From: a bacterium
Lineage (GTDB): Bacteria; Sumerlaeota; Sumerlaeia; MVZB01
Direction of reading: 5' to 3'
DNA: 14,269 nt
Assembly (NCBI GenBank): GCA_023480605.1
Contig: JAMCWS010000363.1
Span: forward strand, 1 to 14,269
Numbering within the stretch: position 1 is the stretch's first letter; every line of letters starts with the position of its first letter. This document shows, one piece after another, positions 7,022 through 14,262 of this stretch. A model generated the notes under the pieces. The model was given only the letters and a program-made list of their open reading frames with translations, did no database searches and was not told the DNA's origin. Both the position numbers and the translations under genes were made by a program.

Positions 7022-7444
7022 ATGAACCTTTCGATGAAGGAACTCGAAATCATGCGCGGGTCGTGGGCGGCGTTCTGCGACCGGTTCAGCCGCCAGCAAC
7101 GGGGTGGACTCGTGTCGGTCCGGGTTCTCGACACGGCGGCATTCACGCTCGAACCGCGCATCGACAATCCTGCGGCCGAAATCGTCGCCCAATGGCTTCC
7201 CTTGCAAGGTCTGACGCTCGAACAGACCGATCGCGGACTGGAGCTGCAGATCACCATCGGGCGCGAGCCGCCGCACATCACTCATCGGGTGCGGCGCCCG
7301 ATCCGGATTTTCAGCGAAAACGATCCGGACGGATCCATACTCGGCTTGCGCGTCGAAGACGCGGACGACCGGACGGCTTTGCTGGTTCTCCGGGCGGCCT
7401 ACCGGGCCGGAACCCTCGACGGGATCGGCGATTATGAAATCTAA
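7022..7444 (+). CDS. small DUF5335-like protein
   Basis: 140 residues. AAGGA ends 5 bases before the ATG; an in-frame ATG at 7034 is a possible alternative. The pattern resembles the DUF5335 family as I know it: WAAFCDRFSRQQRGG near the start (15-29), QWLPLQGLTLE (57-67), a strand DRGLELQI, an HITHRVRRPIRIF segment (85-97), and DGSILGLRVEDADDRTALLVLR (102-123). It has no signal peptide or membrane segment, so it should be cytoplasmic. Its biochemical function is unknown. It is divergent from the sulfatase and 219 bases upstream of the glycosidase, and no operon signal ties it to either. The family call rests on motif memory, not on a search. Confidence 0.75.
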   Translation: MNLSMKELEIMRGSWAAFCDRFSRQQRGGLVSVRVLDTAAFTLEPRIDNPAAEIVAQWLPLQGLTLEQTDRGLELQITIGREPPHITHRVRRPIRIFSENDPDGSILGLRVEDADDRTALLVLRAAYRAGTLDGIGDYEI

Positions 7445-7663
7445 ATAAAGCCGAGATTAGCCACAAAAGCACACCGAAGCACACGAAATACTTGTCAGTA
7501 TAGATGGAGCCCGCGACATTCATATCGTCGCCAGGATAGGTTCGACACCGGCCATCGGGGGATGCTTTTGCTGTTCCACACGGCCAGGGGTGCGCTATAA
7601 GAAAGGGGCCGCAGGCCACGCTCCAGCGAAAGGCGGCACGAAGACCGGCAAGGAGTCGCGGAA
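7445..7663. other. intergenic leader of the glycosidase gene
   Basis: Holds the short ACACGAAG-type motif at 7461-7488. Nothing else stands out until the ribosome-binding site AGGAG at 7651-7655, 8 bases before the ATG. No clear promoter or terminator for the DUF5335-like gene was seen. Confidence 0.4.
7461..7488. repeat. short imperfect repeat of the GCACACGAA type
   Basis: AAAAGCACACC and GAAGCACACGAA follow each other with about an 11-base period. The sequence resembles the AAAGACACGAAGACACA arm of the inverted repeat at 14205-14262. Such purine-rich CACAAAG/CACGAAG strings occur in intergenic regions of many environmental genomes; their role is not known to me. Confidence 0.4.
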
Positions 7664-10072
7664 ATGACTGTTTGGAAGTGGCGCTGGGCTAAGGCCATTG
7701 GCGTGCTGATGTTAGTGGGCGCGATGGCGGGCGCCGCCAAGCCGGCGGGCGCCGCCAAGCCGGCGGGCGTCGAGACCTATTACCAGTATCGCCCCGCCGA
7801 ATTCGCCTTCAGTGCGGCGACGCAACCCCCAAAGCCTTGGCTGGCGATCCATTTTGCGGCCGTATTCACCGGCCCGGACGGCACGACGATCCGCATGCCG
7901 GGCTTCTGGGACGGCGGCACGGCTTGGAAAATCCGCTTCGCGCCGCCGGCTGCCGGGGCGTGGACGTACACGACCCACTGCCAGGAAGACGCCGGCCTCG
8001 ACCTGCGGAGCGGGGCACTGACGGCCCTGCCCGCCGCCAGCACGAATCCCCTTTACCGGCACGGGGGATTTCTCAAGGTGAGCGAATCGGGCCATTACCT
8101 GACCTATACCGACGGCACGCCCTTTTTCCATCTGGGCGACACGTGGTGGTATACGCCGTCGGACAGCTATATGCCGCTCGACAAGGCCGGCCCCAACACC
8201 TCGACCGACGAGGCACTGGCGACTCTGGACCGCTTCGGCATCACGTCGATGCTGGGCCAGTGCGTCGGGCGGCGCCAAGCCCAGGGCTACACGATCATCC
8301 ATTGCGGCATGCTGGGCGGCGTCAAGGGATTCAGCTTGCCGGCCTACCATCAGACCGGCGACATCCACGTCGCCGCCTGGCAGGAGATGGACCGTTACTT
8401 CGCGCGCCTGATCGATGGCGGACTCATCCCGGTGGTTTTCCCGATCTGGTCGACCGGGCCGACCCTCAACACGACGGCCGAGTGGAAGGAAGTCATGCGA
8501 TATATGGTGGCGCGTTACGGCGCCTGGCCGGTGCACTACGGCATCGGCCCGGAATTCAACTCGCCCACCAAGCGCGCCAGCGGCCTGATGCAAATGGCCG
8601 TCGATATCTCCGACTACGTCAAGTCGATCGACCCCTACCGACGGGCGGCCAGCATCCAGCCGTGGCCGTGGAACATCGGGGGCGAGCGGCGCGACGAGTG
8701 GACCGCCCCGTGGATCGATTACCTGATGGTCGAGGGCGGCCACAGCAGCCCCACCGGCATCCCGCGGCCCTTCTACGCCTACGCCTGGGCCGACCAGACG
8801 GCCGGCCGACCGCGTCCTGTCACGTTGGTCGAGACGGAATTCGAAGGCATCCGCGATATGCCCGACGACGGCGGCTACATCATCCGCTTCAACTTCTGGC
8901 GCGCGTGGCAGTCGGGCTGCCGTGGGGCGGCTTACGGCAGCCACGGCCTGTGGTACCCGACCGCGTCGACGACCGACATGACCTTCGTGGATGACTGGGG
9001 CCCTTCGCTGCCGTGGTGGGAGGCGCTCGAACGGCCCGGCGGCCAGCAGCTGGCCTGGCTGAGGAAATTCTACACCTCGATCCATTGGTGGGAGCTGGCG
9101 CCCTGCTTCGACGCCATGACGCCCATCCTGGGCGAATACGCCCAGCCGGCGGCCAGTTGCATCGGCAATGACGACACGATCACCGTCTACTTCCCGCGCG
9201 ACAGCGACGGGAGGGCATTCGATTACGCCCTGCTGCCGGGCGCGGTGGGGCCGTATCGGACGCAATGGTATGATCCGCGCCTGGGGACGTTCAGCGACGG
9301 ACCGGCCTGCGTCGCGGTCGACGGCAAACTGCGCCTGCCCGCCCTGCCCGACGCCGAGGACTGGATGCTGCTTCTGACATCGGAGAATCCGACCGGGAGC
9401 GCCTCGGCGGACCCGACGTTCCGAACCCCGGCGGGCCGGGCGCAGTTTGCCGAATACCAGCGCGACCAGGACCTTCTGCGGCAGACGAACGACCTGCCGC
9501 CGCCGACGGTAACGGCCAGCAGCAGCGACCCGACGTATAACGGCACGTTCTACCGGCCGGAAAACGTGGTGGATGGCCAATTCGACGTCACGTCGTTCGG
9601 GGGGCAATGGTCCAACAACGCCGCCACCGACCCGCCCTCGGAAGGGAAACCGGTGTGGGTCGAACTGGATTGGTCGTCGCCCGTCCGAACGAGCCTCATC
9701 GTCTTTTACACGATGAAAGGTTATGAGGCGCGGGACTACGCGATCGAATATTGGGACGGGGCGGCTTGGCGGACCTTCGGCGACGCCGACCTGCGCGGCA
9801 ACACCGCAACCCGCCGCGAACATGCCGCGCCGGCGCCGGTCGAGACGACGAAAATCCGCTTCCTGGGCAAGACGGGATCCGCCTCGCAACCGTCGATTGT
9901 GCGGGTGGTGGAATTGCAGGTTATCCCGGAAATCGAAAGCGCGGCGGGCAGTCGGGGATGGGAGCGATATGCCCGGCGCCAAGCCTGCAGCGCGGCGTCC
10001 GTCGCCGCGCGCGGTGCCGGGCGGACGCGGGAGGCCCGACTCTGCCGCGATGCGACGTTTCGGACGAATTGA
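7664..10072 (+). CDS. secreted DUF5060/DUF4038 glycoside hydrolase-like protein with discoidin domain
   Basis: 802 residues; AGGAG 8 bases before the ATG. A signal peptide (KWRWAKAIGVLMLVGAMAGA) is followed by a duplicated AAKPAG linker. Residues about 39-125 resemble the DUF5060 beta-sandwich (MPGFWDGGTAWKIRFAPPAAGAW). About 135-480 is a DUF4038-type TIM barrel of the clan containing GH140 apiosidase, with FFHLGDTWWYTPSD near 154-167. Catalytic acid candidates are Glu297 (GIGPEFN) and Glu390 or Glu394 (LVETEFEG). About 485-572 matches the C-terminal domain usually annotated putative collagen-binding (YDPRLGTFS, EDWMLLL). About 612-755 is an F5/8 type C (discoidin) domain, likely carbohydrate binding. 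It should act outside the cytoplasm on a glycan whose identity cannot be read here. The last roughly 45 residues form an Arg/Ala-rich tail outside any domain. Confidence 0.88.
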   Translation: MTVWKWRWAKAIGVLMLVGAMAGAAKPAGAAKPAGVETYYQYRPAEFAFSAATQPPKPWLAIHFAAVFTGPDGTTIRMPGFWDGGTAWKIRFAPPAAGAWTYTTHCQEDAGLDLRSGALTALPAASTNPLYRHGGFLKVSESGHYLTYTDGTPFFHLGDTWWYTPSDSYMPLDKAGPNTSTDEALATLDRFGITSMLGQCVGRRQAQGYTIIHCGMLGGVKGFSLPAYHQTGDIHVAAWQEMDRYFARLIDGGLIPVVFPIWSTGPTLNTTAEWKEVMRYMVARYGAWPVHYGIGPEFNSPTKRASGLMQMAVDISDYVKSIDPYRRAASIQPWPWNIGGERRDEWTAPWIDYLMVEGGHSSPTGIPRPFYAYAWADQTAGRPRPVTLVETEFEGIRDMPDDGGYIIRFNFWRAWQSGCRGAAYGSHGLWYPTASTTDMTFVDDWGPSLPWWEALERPGGQQLAWLRKFYTSIHWWELAPCFDAMTPILGEYAQPAASCIGNDDTITVYFPRDSDGRAFDYALLPGAVGPYRTQWYDPRLGTFSDGPACVAVDGKLRLPALPDAEDWMLLLTSENPTGSASADPTFRTPAGRAQFAEYQRDQDLLRQTNDLPPPTVTASSSDPTYNGTFYRPENVVDGQFDVTSFGGQWSNNAATDPPSEGKPVWVELDWSSPVRTSLIVFYTMKGYEARDYAIEYWDGAAWRTFGDADLRGNTATRREHAAPAPVETTKIRFLGKTGSASQPSIVRVVELQVIPEIESAAGSRGWERYARRQACSAASVAARGAGRTREARLCRDATFRTN
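7726..7769 (+). repeat. 18-bp tandem repeat, 2.4 copies, in the glycosidase gene
   Basis: The unit GGCGGGCGCCGCCAAGCC occupies 7726-7743 and 7744-7761 exactly, followed by eight bases of a third copy. It keeps frame and encodes AGAAKP twice, directly after the hydrophobic core of the signal peptide. It looks like a recent slippage duplication. Confidence 0.9.
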
Positions 10073-10232
10073 GACGAAGAGCCTGGGGAGCGCCGCGGGC
10101 GGGCGGCGTAAAAAAGATCCTGATGTCAGAAATAATGGCTCTCGATCCTGCCCTCAAAATACACCTACCCGACCGTGCCGGTCGGATTGGTCGATGGAAG
10201 TGCCCGCCAATCGCGGCCGGGGCATTTTACGG

Positions 10233-10260
10233 TTGACTTTCCCGGCGCAGACGGTAAGTT
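10233..10260 (+). promoter_or_regulatory. candidate gap promoter
   Basis: TTGACT (10233-10238), a 16-base spacer and TAAGTT (10255-10260). The -35 matches the sigma-70 consensus at five of six positions, the -10 at only three. It would give a leader of about 190 bases that includes the stem-loop at 10310-10326. The local drop in GC supports a promoter in this area. Confidence 0.35.
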
Positions 10261-10446
10261 ATTCGGGATATTTATGTCCGGGCGGCGGATGTTTTAAGCT
10301 TTCGGGAAACCGGCCTGATCGGCCGGGGGAAATCAACCGGTCAGCATCCGGCGCGAGGGGCGGCCGACTCGGCCACGGGGCGTGGCGCCGCCCGGGCGTT
10401 CGCTCAATCGTGGAATCAGCATTCACCCAATCGCATACGGAGTCTC

Positions 10447-10453
10447 AAGGAGG
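10447..10453 (+). promoter_or_regulatory. strong Shine-Dalgarno that sets the gap start
   Basis: AAGGAGG ends 6 bases before the ATG at 10460. The frame is open further upstream to an ATG at 10382, but the extra residues there are outside the family and the site here fixes the start. Confidence 0.85.
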
Positions 10454-10459
10454 ACGAAG

Positions 10460-11461
10460 ATGGCAGTTAAAATCGGCATCAACGGTTTCGGGAGAATCGG
10501 GCGCCTGGTGTTCCGCGCCGCGATCGAGGACCAGGGGATTGACGTCGTGGGCGTCAATGATCTGGGCAGCACCAAGGACCTGGCGCACCTGCTGAAGTAC
10601 GACTCGACGCACGGCCCGCTGAGCAACGAGGTCAAGTTCGACGACAAGAACATCATCGTTGATGGCAAGAAGATCCCCGTGTTCGCCGAAAAAGATCCGG
10701 CCAACCTGCCTTGGGGGAAGCTGGGCGCGGAGATCGTGATCGAATCGACGGGCCTGTTCACCAAGCGCGAAGCCGCCATGAAGCACGTCGCCGGCGGCGC
10801 CAAGCGCGTCATCATCTCGGCCCCCTCGGGCGACGCCGACGCCATGTTCGTCATCGGCGTCAACGACAAGACTTATGACCCGGCCAAACACGTGGTCGTC
10901 TCCAACGCCTCGTGCACGACCAACTGCCTCGCCCCGATGGTCAAGGTGCTCAACGACAATTTCGGCGTGGTGCGCGGTCTGATGACCACGATCCACTCCT
11001 ACACCAACGACCAGCGGACGCTGGACCAGCTTCACAAAGATCCCCGGCGGATGCGGGCGGCGGCCCTGAGCATGATCCCGACCAAGACCGGCGCGGCCTC
11101 GGCCATCGGCAAGGTCATCCCCGAACTCAACGGCAAACTGGATGGTTATGCGATGCGCGTGCCGACCCCCAACGTCTCGGCCACCGACCTGACGGTCGTG
11201 CTGGCCAAGGAAACCACGAAGGAAGCGATCAATGCGGCCCTGAAGAAGGCGGCCGAGGGCGAGCTCAAGGGCATCCTGGGCTACACCGACGACGAACTCG
11301 TTTCGGTGGACTTCAACCACTGCCCGCTCAGCTCGATCATCGACGGTCCCTCGACCAAGGTGCTCGACGGCAACTTCGTCAAGGTGCTGAGCTGGTACGA
11401 CAACGAGTGGGGTTATTCGAAACGCTGCGTCGAGTTGTGCAAGATCATGGCGGGCAAATAA
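10460..11461 (+). CDS. gap: glyceraldehyde-3-phosphate dehydrogenase
   Basis: 333 residues, normal length for the family. Type I GAPDH oxidises glyceraldehyde 3-phosphate with NAD(P) and phosphate to 1,3-bisphosphoglycerate in glycolysis and gluconeogenesis, in the cytoplasm. It has the Rossmann motif INGFGRIGR (7-15) and Asp34 after the second strand, suggesting NAD preference. The catalytic site SNASCTTNCLAP has Cys152, with His179 in TTIHSYTNDQ. RVPTPNVSATDLTV and the C-terminal SWYDNEWGYSKR are also typical. The start at 10460 is set by AAGGAGG and by alignment of MAVKIGINGFG with the family N-terminus. It is followed by an intrinsic terminator and then tpiA; pgk is not between them. Confidence 0.97.
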   Translation: MAVKIGINGFGRIGRLVFRAAIEDQGIDVVGVNDLGSTKDLAHLLKYDSTHGPLSNEVKFDDKNIIVDGKKIPVFAEKDPANLPWGKLGAEIVIESTGLFTKREAAMKHVAGGAKRVIISAPSGDADAMFVIGVNDKTYDPAKHVVVSNASCTTNCLAPMVKVLNDNFGVVRGLMTTIHSYTNDQRTLDQLHKDPRRMRAAALSMIPTKTGAASAIGKVIPELNGKLDGYAMRVPTPNVSATDLTVVLAKETTKEAINAALKKAAEGELKGILGYTDDELVSVDFNHCPLSSIIDGPSTKVLDGNFVKVLSWYDNEWGYSKRCVELCKIMAGK

Positions 11462-11490
11462 GTTCTCGGCCAAGCATGACGGCCAATTCC

Positions 11491-11527
11491 GGGGTCGCCT
11501 TGGCAACAGGGCGGCCCCGTTTGTTTA
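11491..11527 (+). terminator. intrinsic terminator after gap
   Basis: GGGGTCGCC (11491-11499) pairs with GGCGGCCCC (11510-11518) through nine pairs including one G-U, with a 10-base loop, followed by GTTTGTTTA. It begins 29 bases after the gap stop. It should separate most gap transcripts from tpiA. Confidence 0.75.
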
Positions 11528-11601
11528 GGCTGGAGGCACAGGACACGGGAACGAACCTTGGGCTCTCCGCTCCGGTTTGCGGGCGAAACAAGTCCGGGGG
11601 C

Positions 11602-11629
11602 GTTGCCGGACAGGCCATGCACACAATCA
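11602..11629 (+). promoter_or_regulatory. weak candidate tpiA promoter
   Basis: TTGCCG, about 16 bases, then AATCAT, each matching the sigma-70 consensus at four of six positions. The case rests mainly on the terminator upstream, which implies that tpiA needs its own promoter or read-through. Coordinates are approximate. Confidence 0.2.
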
Positions 11630-11660
11630 TTCTGCCATCGGAAAGGGAGACAATCACGAA

Positions 11661-12413
11661 ATGCGCAAGCCCATCATTGCCGGGAACTGGAAAATGCACA
11701 ACACGCCTGACCAAGCGGAGAACCTGATCAAGGAACTCGTTCCGCTGGTCAAGGGACTGGCCTGCGAGGTGGTCGTCGGACCGACATTCGTGTGCCTGGA
11801 GCGGGCCGCCAAGGCGTTGGCGGGTTCGAACATCGTCCTGGCCGCGCAGAACGTCCACTGGGAACCCAAGGGCGCGTTCACGGGGGAGATCGCCCCGGGG
11901 ATGCTCGCCGCGCTGGGCGTCAAGTATGTGATCGTCGGCCACAGCGAGCGGCGCCAGTATTTCGGCGAGACCGACGAAAGCGTCAACAAGCGCGCCAAGG
12001 CCGTGCTGGCCGGGGGCATGACGCCCATCGTGTGCGTCGGCGAAACCCTGACCGAGCGCGAAGCCGGCAGGATGGAAACCGTGATCACCACGCAGGTCAA
12101 AGGCGGTCTGGCCGGCCTCGACGCGGCCCAAGTCAGGGGTCTCGTCATCGCCTACGAGCCGGTTTGGGCGATCGGCACGGGCAAAGTCGCCACCAACGAG
12201 CAGGCCCAGGAAGTACACGCCCTCATCCGCGGTCTGCTGGTCAAGCTTTACGACAAGTCCGTCGCCGACGCCGTGCGGATCCAGTATGGCGGGAGCGTCA
12301 AGCCCGATAACGCCGAGGGACTGCTCGGTCAGCCCGACATCGACGGGGCGCTGGTCGGCGGCGCTTCGCTCAAAGCGGCCGACTTCGCCGGGATCTGCCG
12401 GGCGGCCAGGTAA
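11661..12413 (+). CDS. tpiA: triosephosphate isomerase
   Basis: 250 residues, the usual length for the family. It interconverts dihydroxyacetone phosphate and glyceraldehyde 3-phosphate, the substrate of the gap product, in the cytoplasm. Active-site residues are Asn9 and Lys11 (AGNWKMH), His94 (IVGHSERR) and Glu166 (AYEPVWAIGTG). The phosphate-binding loops YGGSVKPDNA and DGALVGGASL are near the C-terminus. The start at 11661 matches the family N-terminus MRKPIIAGNWKMH and is preceded by GGGAG at a slightly long spacing of 11 bases; the open frame extends upstream without a family match. It lies 199 bases after gap, with a terminator between them, so it may be transcribed separately. Confidence 0.97.
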   Translation: MRKPIIAGNWKMHNTPDQAENLIKELVPLVKGLACEVVVGPTFVCLERAAKALAGSNIVLAAQNVHWEPKGAFTGEIAPGMLAALGVKYVIVGHSERRQYFGETDESVNKRAKAVLAGGMTPIVCVGETLTEREAGRMETVITTQVKGGLAGLDAAQVRGLVIAYEPVWAIGTGKVATNEQAQEVHALIRGLLVKLYDKSVADAVRIQYGGSVKPDNAEGLLGQPDIDGALVGGASLKAADFAGICRAAR

Positions 12414-12443
12414 AGGATCCGCGCGCGATGCGCTTACGAACGG

Positions 12444-12488
12444 CGGCGGGGGCTCCGAGCGGATGATCCCCGCCGACGTTCATTTTAC
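12444..12488 (+). terminator. possible intrinsic terminator after tpiA
   Basis: CGGCGGGG (12444-12451) pairs with CCCCGCCG (12468-12475) across a 16-base loop that can itself form a small stem (GCTC/GAGC). A T-rich ACGTTCATTTTA follows. It begins 30 bases past the tpiA stop. The U-tract is interrupted, so confidence is moderate. Confidence 0.4.
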
Positions 12489-12544
12489 GGGACGCCTTTT
12501 CAGACGGTCCGCGGACGCTGCCCGGCCGACGCGCATCATTTGGC

Positions 12545-12573
12545 GAGACATCGAACGCCGCCGGTGATAAAAT
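12545..12573 (+). promoter_or_regulatory. candidate promoter of the histidine kinase gene
   Basis: GAGACA (12545-12550), a 17-base spacer and TAAAAT (12568-12573), matching the sigma-70 consensus at four and five of six positions. AT-rich bases follow the -10. The implied leader is about 185 bases long. Confidence 0.4.
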
Positions 12574-12637
12574 ATGAGCCATTCGCGGCGCCCCGGGCGT
12601 GGCGAGACGATGTGCAAGAAGTTTATTGTCCCACGGC

Positions 12638-12746
12638 GGAAACCATGTTAGTTTCCACGGACGGGAAGCAGGTTCCCGTTCGGCGAGGCGCGGGCGGGAG
12701 AACCGGCGGTTGGTCGCCTCGGCGATGAAGTCCGGCCACAGGCCGG
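12638..12746 (+). promoter_or_regulatory. hairpin-rich 5' leader of the histidine kinase gene
   Basis: Four inverted repeats lie in a row. GGAAAC/GTTTCC is at 12638-12656, ACGGGAA/TTCCCGT at 12661-12679, CGAGGCG/CGCCTCG at 12684-12721 (enclosing AACC/GGTT), and CCGGCC/GGCCGG at 12732-12746. The last ends 7 bases before the ribosome-binding GGAG at 12754-12757, close enough to affect initiation. I recognise no known riboswitch, and chance pairing is common at this GC content. Confidence 0.3.
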
Positions 12747-12764
12747 CGCGATCGGAGCGGTGTC

Positions 12765-14108
12765 ATGGATGTACGCAATCCCATAAAACCATCTTTCGAG
12801 GCCGACCCGGTCAGTTGCCCAAACCTGGAACGGGTGCTGGGGGGACTGCTTGAGATCAGTCATTTCGTCGGTTCGGTGATGTTGCTCGACGACATCCTGG
12901 CCCACATCGTGCGCATCACGGGCGACCTGCTCGGCGTGCCGGTCTGCTCGATCTACCTGTTCGACGAAGAACGCAAGCGCCTGGTGCTGCGCAGCAACGT
13001 GGGTTTTGAGCCCGAATTGATCGGGCAGGTCGGCTTCGACCTGGGCCAGGGGATCGCCGGACTGGTGGCCCGCGACGGGGAGGCGATCGCGCTGGCCGAC
13101 GCCAATGTCGATCCGCGTTACGCGCCGCTGCCTTCGACGCTGGAACTGGGTTGCCGCGCCTACCTGTGCGTTCCCCTGCGCATCCAGGAGGAAATCATCG
13201 GGGTGATGACGGCCCGCCGGAAGGATGTTCACGTTTTCAGTCAGGACGAGATCCTGTTTTTCGAGACCGTCGGCAAACAGGTGGCCATCGTCATCGAAAA
13301 GGCCCGGATTTACGAACAGAAAATCCAGGCCGAGCGACTGGCGGCGGTGGCCGTCTCGCTGACGGGCGTGGCGCACCACATCAAGAACGTCCTGCTGACG
13401 ATGCAGGGGGGGGAATACCTGGTCGAGCAGGGCCTGCTGCGCCACGACGTCGAGCGCGCCGCCGAAGGCTGGGACGTGCTCAAGCGCGCCAACCGCAAGA
13501 TTCGGGGGCTGGTGGAGAACATCCTTAATTATTGCCGCAAAAGCGAGGTGCGCACCCACCCGGTCGACATGAACCGGATGGTCGGCGAAATGCTCCAGTC
13601 GCTGGGCGACCTGGCGCGCGAGCGGGGCGTGAGCCTGAGCGCCGAACTGGACGAGAATCTGGGCGACATCTGGATCGATCCGGAGTCGTTCTACGACGCC
13701 CTGCTCAACTTGTTGAGCAACGGCATCGAGGCGATCCCGGAGGGGCGCGAGGGCCACCTGACAGTCCGCACCAAGCGACTCGAGAATCGCAACCAGGTGC
13801 GGATCGACATCATCGACGACGGGCCCGGCGTGCCCGAGGAGATTCGCGACAAGATCTTCAATCTGTTTTTTTCGACCAAGGGCCAGAAGGGCACCGGCAT
13901 CGGCCTGGCGGCGACGCGCAAGATCATCGAGGATCACGGCGGCTCGATTGAATTGCGCTCGACCGACGGCGGCGGTGCGGGCGAGGCCGGGGGGGCGGGC
14001 GAGGGGAATCCGCCGGGCGATGGCCACCCCTCGGGGAACGGGGGGGCGCACTTCGCCGTTTACCTGCCCGTTAAACCGCCCGACCGGAACATCGCGGCGC
14101 TTCAGTGA
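12765..14108 (+). CDS. soluble GAF-domain sensor histidine kinase
   Basis: 447 residues; GGAG 7 bases before the ATG. Residues about 25-180 form a GAF sensor domain (LLGVPVCSIYLFDEERKRLVLRS, LGQGIAGLV, SFLVPL-like YLCVPLRIQEEIIGVM). A short helix leads to the dimerisation helix with the phosphoacceptor His204 in GVAHHIKNVL. The HATPase domain has the N box LNLLSNGIEAI (Asn315/Asn319), G1 DDGPGVP (351-357), F box IFNLFFSTK and G2 GTGIGLA (376-382). There is no membrane segment, so it senses a cytoplasmic cue, perhaps a small ligand of the GAF domain. No response regulator is adjacent, so it is an orphan kinase. A glycine-rich insert at about 402-427 lies between the last two strands of the ATPase domain. 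Confidence 0.93.
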   Translation: MDVRNPIKPSFEADPVSCPNLERVLGGLLEISHFVGSVMLLDDILAHIVRITGDLLGVPVCSIYLFDEERKRLVLRSNVGFEPELIGQVGFDLGQGIAGLVARDGEAIALADANVDPRYAPLPSTLELGCRAYLCVPLRIQEEIIGVMTARRKDVHVFSQDEILFFETVGKQVAIVIEKARIYEQKIQAERLAAVAVSLTGVAHHIKNVLLTMQGGEYLVEQGLLRHDVERAAEGWDVLKRANRKIRGLVENILNYCRKSEVRTHPVDMNRMVGEMLQSLGDLARERGVSLSAELDENLGDIWIDPESFYDALLNLLSNGIEAIPEGREGHLTVRTKRLENRNQVRIDIIDDGPGVPEEIRDKIFNLFFSTKGQKGTGIGLAATRKIIEDHGGSIELRSTDGGGAGEAGGAGEGNPPGDGHPSGNGGAHFAVYLPVKPPDRNIAALQ

Positions 14109-14204
14109 AAAAGCATCCCGGATGGTTAGGATCGTTAATGAATAAACTTCGCACCGGGATCGCCTGTTCGTGAGGGTAAATGTGTGTGGCCTACTCAACA
14201 CCTT
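14109..14204. other. noncoding sequence after the histidine kinase
   Basis: ATCCCGG (14115-14121) and CCGGGAT (14154-14160) could pair across a 32-base loop as a weak terminator. The 13-base string TAATGAATAAACT occurs here at 14136-14148 and again inside the loop of the following inverted repeat at 14228-14240. No gene is seen. Confidence 0.35.
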
Positions 14205-14262
14205 TGCGTTTTCGTGTCTTTGTGTGATAATGAATAAACTCACGTAAAGACACGAAGACACA
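14205..14262. repeat. imperfect inverted repeat of the CACAAAG type
   Basis: Arms 14205-14226 and 14241-14262 match at 18 of 22 positions, with a perfect 11-base core TTCGTGTCTTT / AAAGACACGAA and a 14-base AT-rich loop. It resembles intergenic repeats found in many environmental bacteria and shares character with 7461-7488. It could also fold as a bidirectional terminator-like hairpin. The window ends directly after it, so a larger array may continue. Confidence 0.65.

Larger units (their letters stand above)
10073..10459. other. intergenic region between glycosidase and gap
   Basis: About 390 bases. It contains GC stem-loops at 10091-10108 (6-bp arms, followed by an A-run rather than a T-run) and 10169-10185 (CCGACC/GGTCGG), which could end the glycosidase message but lack U-tracts. 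Then come a candidate gap promoter and a stem-loop in the gap leader at 10310-10326 (CCGGCC, 5-base loop, GGCCGG). The start of the stretch is open in all plus frames because of its high GC; I support no gene in it. Confidence 0.5.
12414..12764. other. intergenic region between tpiA and the histidine kinase
   Basis: About 350 bases holding a weak terminator for tpiA, a promoter candidate, and four short stem-loops in the presumed kinase leader. Short open frames here have no ribosome-binding site or recognisable product, and I do not call them. Confidence 0.5.

Noticed and set aside
7461..7488. CRISPR-like short repeat
   Set aside because: About two imperfect 11-base units with no spacers and no cas genes in the window.
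7712..9982. Very long open frame (756 codons) antisense to the glycosidase
   Set aside because: It mirrors a gene with recognisable domains, and its product is an Arg/Gly/Val/Asp-rich string typical of antisense frames at high GC. It has no motif of its own.
10091..10115. Terminator after the glycosidase
   Set aside because: The stem is followed by an A-run, not a T-run, on the plus strand, and in the minus direction the T-run precedes the stem. It is not an intrinsic terminator in either direction.
9751..10236. Second plus-strand frame over the end of the glycosidase gene, suggesting a frameshifted extension
   Set aside because: Its sequence shows no continuation of the discoidin domain, which is complete in the main frame. 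Openness is explained by GC content.
12414..12728. Small genes between tpiA and the kinase
   Set aside because: The open frames overlap tpiA or each other, lack ribosome-binding sites and have no recognisable motif.
12648..14261. Minus-strand open frame of 537 codons over the histidine kinase
   Set aside because: Shadow of the kinase gene, whose catalytic boxes are all in the plus-strand frame.
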